This document shows, in pieces, positions 56,985-64,000 of a DNA stretch of 64,000 nt; within the stretch, counting starts at the first letter, position 1, and every line of letters begins with the position of its first letter. Origin of the DNA: Flammula alnicola (lineage: Eukaryota; Basidiomycota; Agaricomycetes; Agaricales; Strophariaceae); NCBI GenBank assembly GCA_015499995.1, contig JADNRV010000006.1:682001-746000 (forward strand), in the 5' to 3' direction. A program made the position numbers and the translations under genes. A model generated the notes under the pieces. The model did not search any database. It worked only from the letters and a program-made list of their open reading frames with translations, and was not told the origin of the DNA.

Positions 56985-58837
56985 ATTATCGAGGGGTAGC
57001 CCGTTACCAGATCGTGGTCAATGAGGCTGTTGAGCGAGAATGGACCAGCGCTGTGGTCCGTTACCATTCTCAAGTCGGACGAATCCGTTTTTGGTACGGC
57101 ATGTACTGGCATGCAGTACATTCCCGGCAGTAGCTTCTTACCGAAGGGTTGGGAAAATCTTCCCTTCTGGACTTCGATGTCGCACTGTGCTCGTATGAAC
57201 TGAGCCTTTTCTGGGTCTGGAGGGGTGGGTCGCGACCCGTCGAACGTGGAAGGATAGTTTTCTTTCGTGGTGTCCGCCCACGGCCAAAAACCCTCCCTTA
57301 GACCTACGCACACCGAGCTTACAAACGCAGGATTTGGGTGGTTTTGGAGAAGGGCCTCAAAACGGTTGACGTTGATGGGAGTGACGATTTTGAAGAGTTC
57401 AGGGTTTTCGTGGATTGTTCTCATATTGTCAGCGTTGGTGAGGTCCTGCATGGGTGGTCGCGGCAACGGTGGGGCGTGCTCTGACCACTCAGCTGTAGTA
57501 GGGGAAAGGTTAGAGGTTTCAGACCATAGATTATAGCGTAAATATTTTGGTCGAGTGCCCAGCAAGTTGGCGTAAGACTTAGTTACAGTCGGCGGCGTTG
57601 TGTCCGGTTTTCTTGCACTTTCTGCAGAGGTGCTTGTACTTGCATTCAGTGTCGGTGAATCTACATCCATTGGGGCTGTTGAACCGGTTACAGATGTCAG
57701 ATTTACCTCCGTTCGATCGTGTACCCCTTCTTTGGGAATTGAGTCCGGGTCCCGCAGCGTATTCAACTCCATCGGGTACGAGGATGGCAGATGATAGCCT
57801 GAGGAACTGTTGCTCATCGGTGAGGAGGGTTTTCTGTCCTCCACCGACGTAGTTTCGGACGGCAATGTCATACATGATAATTTTTGGGTGTGAGGAGGAG
57901 AGTTTGGAGGCAAAGAGGTTTTCGATGTATTCCCCGTAAGCATAAAGCTCTTCAGTACGGTGTTTGAATACAAAGGCGGTAGCTCGAGTAGCGAAGCGCC
58001 AAGCCAACGACCACTCGGCCGCCGTTTTGACGTGTCGTTTTGCATCAGGGAGCGTAACGCTGAGCTTTGTACTTCCTGCGCTAATCTCTGACGTTTCATC
58101 AATGACAACGCGGTGCTGAGCGGAGAATACATGGTTGAGGTCGACCGGTTCTCCCTTAAAGATCCGTTCCCATTGAGAGGAAGGGAAACCGGCGGGCGCG
58201 TCGGCGGCGATTTTGATGTAAAACTTGGCGCTCGGGACATTGTCATGGAGTTTTCTGAGAATCCGACAGGTTTTTTCGCAACTGGGGTTGCGAATTGCAG
58301 TTGGTTCTGGGCGTGATTTAAACCATGGCATATCGGACTCCTCGAGTTTCCTCCTCTTGCTGGGAGGTTCGCTCGATTCTCGACTGCCCGGAGTTCCTTG
58401 ATCCGTCGCGCTCGAGATTTGTTCAAGGAAATCTTCGACGCCTGGATCGACTTCTTCACAGTCCGGCGGCCTGGGCGCCTCTTCTGGGTTTGGTGATTTG
58501 GTCCCGCGCCTAGTAGAGAAAGCTTTCCTGATGGCATTGACTTCTGCGAAATACAATTCAAAAGTTTTTTCTTCCTCATTGTCCGCGACAAGAGGGTTTC
58601 CCTTGATGATACGCAATATCTCAGAGATTGCTTTAGACTTGGTGATTCGTCCGACCCGGCAGTAATCGACGAGGGCGTCGAGTTCTCCCGCGAGCGCAAC
58701 GCGATCATCTTCTCCAACAGGCTCGGTTCCCGATCGGGAGCCGAGATCATCCCCGGAGAGGGTGTGCGAAGAGGGCTCCCCGAGCTGTGTTGACTCGGGG
58801 GGCGGCTCATTGTCAATTTCGCCTTCCTGTGCCGCAT
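56981..58837 (-). CDS. Upstream pol frame: RT fingers, overlapping gag
   Basis: Open frame of 618 codons. Its last 180 or so codons (about 57520-56981) encode the N-terminal RT region, with RFEALLQNHPNPAFVSSVCV, GMYCMPVHAVPKTDSSDLRM and TDHSAGPFSLNSLIDHDL, running up to the frame change at 56984. The first 420 codons lie across the whole gag gene in a different frame and are Ser/Pro/Arg-rich without a domain. They are either fortuitously open or a translated overlapping product. The true pol start may be a frameshift from gag or an internal start. Confidence 0.6.
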   Translation of the reverse strand: MRHRKAKLTMSRPPSQHSSGSPLRTPSPGMISAPDREPSLLEKMIALRSRENSTPSSITAGSDESPSLKQSLRYCVSSRETLLSRTMRKKKLLNCISQKSMPSGKLSLLGAGPNHQTQKRRPGRRTVKKSIQASKISLNKSRARRIKELRAVENRANLPARGGNSRSPICHGLNHAQNQLQFATPVAKKPVGFSENSMTMSRAPSFTSKSPPTRPPVSLPLNGNGSLRENRSTSTMYSPLSTALSLMKRQRLAQEVQSSALRSLMQNDTSKRRPSGRWLGASLLELPPLYSNTVLKSFMLTGNTSKTSLPPNSPPHTQKLSCMTLPSETTSVEDRKPSSPMSNSSSGYHLPSSYPMELNTLRDPDSIPKEGVHDRTEVNLTSVTGSTAPMDVDSPTLNASTSTSAESARKPDTTPPTVTKSYANLLGTRPKYLRYNLWSETSNLSPTTAEWSEHAPPLPRPPMQDLTNADNMRTIHENPELFKIVTPINVNRFEALLQNHPNPAFVSSVCVGLREGFWPWADTTKENYPSTFDGSRPTPPDPEKAQFIRAQCDIEVQKGRFSQPFGKKLLPGMYCMPVHAVPKTDSSDLRMVTDHSAGPFSLNSLIDHDLVTGYPSII

Positions 58838-58847
58838 TCCTTCTCAT
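57579..58847 (-). CDS. Gag-like protein with zinc knuckles
   Basis: Nucleocapsid-type protein of the retrotransposon, 422 residues, ATG 58847 to stop 57579. The N-terminal part is acidic and low complexity (NEPPPESTQLGEPSSHTL). A helical central domain includes AAEWSLAWRFATRATAFVF. The C-terminus carries a CCCH-type finger (CNRFNSPNGCRFTDTECKYKH) directly followed by a CCHC knuckle (CRKCKKTGHNAADC). It packages the element RNA. First ORF after the A1 repeat. Confidence 0.85.
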   Translation of the reverse strand: MRRNAAQEGEIDNEPPPESTQLGEPSSHTLSGDDLGSRSGTEPVGEDDRVALAGELDALVDYCRVGRITKSKAISEILRIIKGNPLVADNEEEKTFELYFAEVNAIRKAFSTRRGTKSPNPEEAPRPPDCEEVDPGVEDFLEQISSATDQGTPGSRESSEPPSKRRKLEESDMPWFKSRPEPTAIRNPSCEKTCRILRKLHDNVPSAKFYIKIAADAPAGFPSSQWERIFKGEPVDLNHVFSAQHRVVIDETSEISAGSTKLSVTLPDAKRHVKTAAEWSLAWRFATRATAFVFKHRTEELYAYGEYIENLFASKLSSSHPKIIMYDIAVRNYVGGGQKTLLTDEQQFLRLSSAILVPDGVEYAAGPGLNSQRRGTRSNGGKSDICNRFNSPNGCRFTDTECKYKHLCRKCKKTGHNAADCN

Positions 58848-58882
58848 ATCATTGAGTTGTTAAACGATATTTAAAAAGAACA

Positions 58883-59261
58883 CCTTTAAATCTGTAGATC
58901 TCTTGGATAAGGGACTTGACACGGCGGTCGCCGAATAATTTCGAATGAGCGCTCGTGCCCAATTTACAGTCTCCTTTTATATCCGAGATTTCCCCCCTTT
59001 TCCTGTTAAACGTCTCTAATAGTGTGCGTCATGTACCAAAAACAACATCGCGTCATGGACGCATCTGGGTCAAACTGTACCCAGATTCCTTTTGTCCTGC
59101 CGCTTAGGGCTAAGACTACCTGAATCGGGTTTTACTCAGATAAATTCCCCGTCTCCTTTTCCATCTCGGGCACTGAGGCGCGTGACAGGAGACCGCGCGT
59201 GCCAGAGGTCCCTATTCTGGGTGCCGTTCATTGGACTGGAGTAAAATTCTTTTAAACTCGA
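58883..59261 (-). repeat. Split direct repeat A1 (379 bp)
   Basis: The 5' end of the element in sense orientation, 35 bases upstream of the gag start; it presumably holds the promoter. Matches A2 base for base by eye. Confidence 0.93.
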
Positions 59262-59380
59262 AAAAAGGCTCAAAAATCGCAAAAAAATTCCCCACCTGCC
59301 GAAAAAAAATGGGAGGTAACGGTCTGTTCTGCAAGGTGCCGAAATCCAAATTTCGGCAGGTGTGTAACGCGTAACAAGGC

Positions 59381-59406
59381 CTGCCGAATTGATCAAAATG
59401 GGACAG
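59381..59406 (-). repeat. Right inverted repeat of outer MITE-like element
   Basis: Reverse complement of 52705-52730 with one mismatch, followed by TA at 59407-59408. Confidence 0.75.
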
Positions 59407-59634
59407 TATGACCTGCCATTGCCGTTTTTCTAGAATCTTTTGCGACGCGCCGTCCTGATGCGTACACCCACGTGATGGCATTACTTATATTTTCTTTTAA
59501 TTTCTGCATTATTTCAGGATAAGTACTTAAAGTTATCCGTTATAAGGTTTCGCGCAAATTGCTCATCAGCACGACAAACATTTATCTCATACGACTACGA
59601 TGACTTCAAGGTCTTTTTCCTACTACCATAAGCC

Positions 59635-61540
59635 ATGCAAGGTCATTACGCGACACCAAGGGGAGGGGCTGCCCTAGTGGTTTCCTTCAGCCTTCAAAAC
59701 AAGACCACTCTCATCATCGGTTCCGGCACTCTTGCTGCCTCTCGCGCTTTCTCTGCTTTGGAAGCCGACTCGTCTGTTATTATTTTGGCGAAAGGTGGGC
59801 TGAAATCCTCCTGCGAGGAATTACAGTTCAGAGTCCAGCAGCAACAAGTTCGATTTGTTGACTGGGACCAATTGCCAAGTTCATCGGGGCCTGTCAACGA
59901 TGCGGACCGTCTCGAGGCATTCCTGAGCTCCACCACAAGTGTAGCTCTTGCTATCATCACGGATACGTTGGCGAACTCTGAGAGGCGTAGCCATGCCTCA
60001 GCCGAACAAATTTATCGGGTGTTCAAGGCTCGAAACATTCCAGTCAACACTACGGACATGGTCGACCTTTGCGACTTTTCCTTCACATCCACGCATCGAT
60101 TCGAGCATCATGAAACAGGAGAGAAGACATCGCTCCAGATTGGGGTTACGACCAACGGCAAAGGATGTAGGCTGGCTGCTCGTCTACGCCGAGAAATCGT
60201 CGCTAAACTTCCAAAAGAAGTTGGTGCAGCTGTGGAGGAAGTCGGTCGAATGCGTTCCTTGGCGAAGAACGAAATAGAGTCATCGAACGAGAAGGAATCT
60301 GATGCCCATTTCGATGACAGTGTCGAAGACGAAGAGGTTTGCGAGGAAAGTGGGGTTTTAACACCCAACCGACCCGTACCATCTCGAAGCAACACGGAAA
60401 ACACATCAGAGGCGAGGACAAGGCGCATCAAGTGGGTGGCTCAAGTCAGCGAATATTGGCCTATCTCAAAACTCGCGTCAATGTCGGAACTAGAGATGAA
60501 AGAAGTCCTCGCAGAAGCAAACACCTTATCGCTCAATGCTTCCACAGCACATCTTCGAGCCCCTCAATCTCAGTCCTCCTTACATTTCCAAAAGTTCCCA
60601 AAGCTTGGTCGTATCCTTTTGGTTGGCTCGGGGCCAGGACATCCTTCTCTCCTCACCATCGCCACTCATACTGCGCTCACTCAATTGGCCGATGTCGTAT
60701 TTTCGGACAAACTCGTCCCAGATGCGGTCTTGTCACTCATTCCCAAGCATGTGGAGGTCCGCATTGCGAGAAAGTTTCCAGGAAATGCTGAGGGCGCACA
60801 AATAGAGATGATGGAAGCTGCTGTTGATGCTGCGAAGCAAGGACTTACGGTTGTCCGCGTACGTATAGCTATATGACCCTTTTTATCTTCATCATCTCAT
60901 ACAATATTCATAGCTCAAGCAAGGAGACCCCGTTGTGTATGGTCGGGCGGGCGAAGAGGTGCTTTACTTCCGTTCACACGGATTCGAGCCTCTAGTAATA
61001 CCCGGTGTAAGCTCCGCACTTGCCGCTCCCACCTTTGCTGGTATACCGGTCACGCAGCGTGGTGTCGCAGAATCCTTGATCGTCTGCACCGGCGTTGGTA
61101 GAAAGGGCAAAGAAGTCCAGCTGCCTGGGTACGAACGAAGCAGAACGGTTGTCATCCTGATGGGTGTAGCGCGCCTCCAACAAGTAATACATGCACTCGT
61201 CGATACCTCGGACGCAAGCAAACGTCGCGACGGTCGGGCGTATCCTCTCAACACACCTATCGCGATCATCGAGCGAGCTTCGATGCCCGATCAACGTGTT
61301 ATCTCCTCGACATTAAAGAATATAGTCAGAGCTCTACAGAGCAGTGGTGAACAAAGACCGCCCGGAATGATGATCATTGGTTGGGCCGTCTTAGCCCTCC
61401 ATGGTCAAGGCGACGTGGGAGTTTTGGATGAAGATGGAGAAAGTCACGACGCTGCGCGGATCATGAGGTGGTTAGGAGGAGATGACGCTCTTGGTTGGAA
61501 AGTGCGCGAAGGACTGGAGACAGGGTGGGAGAGCCTCTGA
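59635..61540 (+). CDS. MET1: Siroheme synthesis: uroporphyrinogen-III methyltransferase
   Basis: Makes precorrin-2 from uroporphyrinogen III with two SAM, for the siroheme cofactor of sulfite reductase (yeast Met1-type). The start ATG 59635 gives MQGHYATPRGGAALVV. The N-terminal 200 residues are a Met8/CysG-like NAD-binding domain (TLIIGSGTLAASRAFSALEA), followed by a helical region and a charged linker (SNEKESDAHFDDSVEDEE). The C-terminal SUMT domain has ILLVGSGPGHPSLLTIAT, and across the only intron (about 60859-60914) LKQGDPVVYGRAGEEVLYF, then PGVSSALAAPTFAGIPVTQR, RTVVILMGVARL and TPIAIIERASMPDQR. The stop is at 61538-61540, about 615 residues. The N-terminal domain may be catalytic or vestigial. 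Confidence 0.92.
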
Positions 61541-61927
61541 TCATAGCATCGTCAGGTACCGTCAATTCCTACCTGTTTTCCCCCTGTCCCCGACTCAATT
61601 CTTGCCTTGCTTCTGGGATTATCAGTGATGCTGGCCTACGAGGGCCTACGCCACAGGAAATTCCAGCAAAATGCACGCGCTTGGGATATTTTTATCTCTT
61701 ACCACTGCGCTTACAGACGAACATGTTCGTTCATCTGTCGTGGCCAACGTAACAGCCCAAGATCACAGCTCCCACCTCCCAAGACCGTATATGCGTCTTT
61801 CTGCACATCCTCCTCCAGACGTGTCTTCGTTCTTACGGCACACTACCAAACAAGAAATTCTTCCTAGACCAACAAGTTACTCTATTCATCTTTGAAGACC
61901 GAACAACCAATCCTTCGCCAGCTTTCA
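61541..61927. other. Spacer between convergent genes
   Basis: 387 bases between the ends of two convergent genes. Overlapping short frames have no recognisable content. Confidence 0.5.
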
Positions 61928-62606
61928 TTACGTTAAGGCTTCCAACATCCTCTCATGCTCTGCCTGATTCTTCTTCGCCTCGTTGAATACCGCTTCCCAG
62001 TCCTTACACTCGTATACCCCACGCCAATCGATAGGGTTTTTGTGTGACGCAAACTGGAAAGATTCGAGCTCTAAGTCCCCGTGGCACATGACCATTTGGC
62101 GCACGTAGTTGAGGCAGTGTCGTGTGAGGGCGGAAGGACCAATATCATCTTCGCCGCGATCTCGAATTATTTCTGCGCGTATGATGTCCAGGCACTTGAG
62201 TTGGTGCATCATCGACACCGTGTAGGGCTGTCGATGGGGCCCGAGGTGGACGACGCCATTGCGAGGTGCGATGGCCGCCCACTCTGCTGCGCCATCCTCC
62301 GTGTCTAGGCGAAAATGTTTGGGGTTGTCGAATGTCATTAGGATCGTTTTCCGCTCTATAGGCCAGATTTCCGGATAATCATCCCCGACATAACCTGAGA
62401 AGCAAGATTTCACGTCGAAAGTTAAGCAAGTGACAGACAGTCTCGAGGCGCTTGCTGTTCCACTCACTGTACTCCCTTGTCAAATGCGCGATTTGTTTGT
62501 TAATCCACAGTGTCCCGACGAGCTTTACTAAGAAGCTTAGAGCGATGAACAGCAGGCTCACGCCTGTGAGTGATGCAGGCGCCCACCGTTTCGAGAAGGA
62601 CCGCAT
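61928..62606 (-). CDS. UstYa-like (DUF3328) protein
   Basis: Member of the DUF3328/UstYa family; relatives carry out oxidative cyclisation or other oxidations in fungal secondary metabolism. ATG 62606 opens a short cytoplasmic tail and one membrane anchor (LTGVSLLFIALSFLVKLVGTLW). One intron (about 62396-62440) leads to YVGDDYPEIWPIERKTILMT. The two signature motifs are HQLKCLDIIR and HCLNYVRQMVMCHGD; in the first, Lys replaces the second His of the classic HxxHC. It ends KKNQAEHERMLEALT, stop at 61928-61930. About 210 residues, the usual size. No core peptide gene, cyclase or other biosynthetic partner is seen nearby. Confidence 0.85.
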
Positions 62607-63200
62607 GTGAAAGATCGAATGCTTCTACTTTTACAAATGCAAGATGCGTTATCTTCACTGCTTAGAGGAGGAGAAGACAGTAAAAAAAAGAACCTGTCTA
62701 ATCGGGTTTATGGTGGCTGTCGGTTTTGAATTTTCTTTGTCTTTGTTATTCCTTCAGTTCACAACGCTTGGCAGGTGCACCTGAGGAGTCGCAAAAGGGG
62801 CTAAGCGAAATTCCTCTTCTCGTCGCTATCATTCGGGCGGAATGTCGTCAAGGTCGACTTAATGTCTATTTTTTCTGCGTCCTGGCGTTACTCTCGTGAT
62901 CCCAGGTTTATCCTGCTGAAAGCTACGGAAGTATTTTGCGACTGATGTCCACTCAAAGCCAAAAAATGCCTAACTGTCGAGCTAATACTCTCACAGACCG
63001 CAGATCGACCATCAACCATCTCATATCGGTCAACTTGCCAGAATCGACACACATCCATATGACGCTCGGTTGCATGCTTAGTTTGTGCATTCTGAGCAAT
63101 TTCGCATGGATGTAGAAGATACATAAATCCGCCTCACTAGGTGATAAAAGAACCAGAGAAACTGAATCCCTCTATTCCCTCCCAGCAGTAGACTATCACC
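62607..63200. other. Divergent promoter region
   Basis: About 590 bases between the divergently transcribed UstYa-like and membrane-protein genes. No gene is supported (a 62888-63124 frame has no recognisable content). Confidence 0.5.
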
Positions 63201-64000
63201 ATGTCGTCAGCATTGACCGAGTTCGAGCATTCGTATTATATCGGCAACTACATGAGCGGTATCCTCTATGGTATGTGCACTGCCCTATTTTGGATAATCT
63301 GAACAGTTCTCTGATGGTGGTGTCGTCTATGCAGGGGTGAACCTCGTCATGTATTTTCTGACATTGCAGGGCCTGTTACGGAAGAACAACCACAACTCAG
63401 CCAAAAGTCGCAAGTTTTTCGCCCTCTATAGCACCGTTCTCCTCCTGCTCTTGACCGTTGATATCTCTGTCAATGCGGTGTGGGGTGAACTCATGTGGAT
63501 CAACGCTCGCGACCAGCCAGGAGGCGTACCGGGCTTCATCGTTACCCAGACCTCTGTTTGGTATCAAACTTTGGGTTCCACCTCTGTTGTGGCCATGATC
63601 TTCCTGGGCGACGCTCTGTTGGTAAGAGTAACTTCTCACTTGCCCCTTCACGTTTCTTACCTTCTCGCGTAGCTTTACCGCCTTTTCATCATCTATGGCT
63701 CGAGATACATTGTCATCGCATTCCCAATTCTGGCGTATCTGGCTGCATTCTGTAGGACATCGTCAGCATCTGGGAATTTTCCAAGACTAACGGTGCTCTG
63801 ACAGCTCTGGCCATCATTGAACTGGTTCTAGCCGGAAAGCCTGGAGGGAACTTCTTTCATGGAAAGACAATCAACTTCGGAACACCCTATTACACGATCA
63901 CCATCGCCCTCAACATCATCATTACTGTCCTTATCGTCAGTCGTCTGCTCAAGCTCGGCAAAGCTGTCTCAAGGGCTCTCGGACGCGACAGCGCAAGGAT
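63201..64000 (+). CDS. Multi-pass membrane protein, 5' part
   Basis: Agaricomycete-type 7-transmembrane protein of unknown function, cut by the window end. The start ATG 63201 gives MSSALTEFEHSYYIGNYMSG. Exons join to VNLVMYFLTLQGLLRKNN, FFALYSTVLLLLLTVDISVN, SVVAMIFLGDALLLYRLFII, YIVIAFPILAYLAAF, LAIIELVLAGKPGGNFFHG and YYTITIALNIIITVLIVSRL. At least three introns of about 50 bases. The family is common and expanded in mushrooms; no ligand or partner is known. The C-terminal part lies beyond the window. Confidence 0.8.

Larger units (their letters stand above)
52834..59261 (-). mobile_element. Ngaro-like tyrosine-recombinase retrotransposon
   Basis: A 6428-bp element, sense strand minus, with split direct repeats. 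In sense order: A1 (59261-58883), gag, RT/RNase H, tyrosine recombinase, B1 (54550-54395), A2 (54394-54016), an extra ORF (53985-53047), B2 (52989-52834). A1/A2 are 379 bp and B1/B2 156 bp, and by eye each pair is identical, so insertion is very recent or ongoing. B1 and A2 abut directly, the arrangement seen in Ngaro/PAT elements, which move through a circular intermediate and leave no target-site duplication. The same layout can be read as two units with the same ends joined head to tail, one autonomous and one carrying only the extra ORF. Confidence 0.88.
52705..59406. mobile_element. MITE-like element hosting the Ngaro-like element
   Basis: Without the retrotransposon, 52705-52833 plus 59262-59406 would form a 274-bp element with 26-bp terminal inverted repeats flanked by TA, the size and target of Tc1/mariner-type MITEs. 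Its interior carries GTAACGCGTAAC near both ends (52730-52741 and 59364-59375) and no coding sequence. Confidence 0.6.

Noticed and set aside
52834..59261. Interpretation as an LTR retrotransposon
   Set aside because: The repeats are split direct pairs rather than two LTRs, there is no DDE integrase or protease, and a tyrosine recombinase is present.
62888..63124. Minus-strand frame upstream of the last gene
   Set aside because: Short, without motifs, and located in a divergent promoter region.

Overview
The window is nuclear DNA from a mushroom-forming basidiomycete (Agaricomycetes-type). The evidence is short introns of about 45-65 bases in nearly every gene and protein families typical of that group: an F-box protein, two kinds of multi-pass membrane protein, an NLR/NACHT protein, a HET-domain protein, a UstYa-like (DUF3328) protein and a Ngaro-like tyrosine-recombinase retrotransposon. 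There are no operons. Genes are scattered on both strands and separated by unconserved-looking spacers. Species cannot be read from the sequence.

Layout. 1-4954 holds no gene I can support. 4955-6727 (-) is an aldo-keto reductase. 7167-9613 looks like a non-autonomous element with short perfect inverted ends. 10599-13456 (+) is an unrecognised multi-exon gene. 14153-16768 and 17729-20310 (+) are two intact NRAMP-type metal transporters inside a direct tandem duplication of about 3.6 kb. 20864-24566 (+) is UTP14 (ribosome biogenesis). 25042-28660 (+) is a membrane-protein gene whose last exon is split by a young 2.1-kb non-autonomous LTR element (26451-28538, 5-bp target duplication); the LTR itself supplies the stop codon. 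29180-29729 (-) is a DUF1772 protein. 31124-32030 (+) is a Tra2-like RRM/SR protein. 32504-35321 (+) is a NACHT NLR, convergent with a HET-domain protein (35698-37914, -). 39415-40248 (+) is dephospho-CoA kinase. 40607-46272 (-) is an ABCA-type full transporter. 47494-50248 (+) is an aldehyde dehydrogenase and 50878-52503 (+) an F-box protein.

52834-59261 is a tyrosine-recombinase retrotransposon (sense strand -) with split direct repeats A1-gag-RT/RNaseH-YR-B1-A2-extra ORF-B2. The repeat pairs (379 bp and 156 bp) look identical. It sits inside what looks like a small TA-flanked inverted-repeat element. After it come a siroheme-synthesis enzyme (59635-61540, +), a UstYa-like protein (61928-62606, -) and the 5' part of a membrane protein (63201 to the window end, +).

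Housekeeping functions present are CoA synthesis, ribosome assembly, siroheme synthesis and metal import. The most distinctive part is the accessory layer: a very recent Ngaro-like element carrying an unassigned 312-codon ORF between its A2 and B2 repeats, a recent LTR insertion that truncates a host gene, and a neighbouring NLR and HET pair of the kind used in fungal self/non-self recognition.
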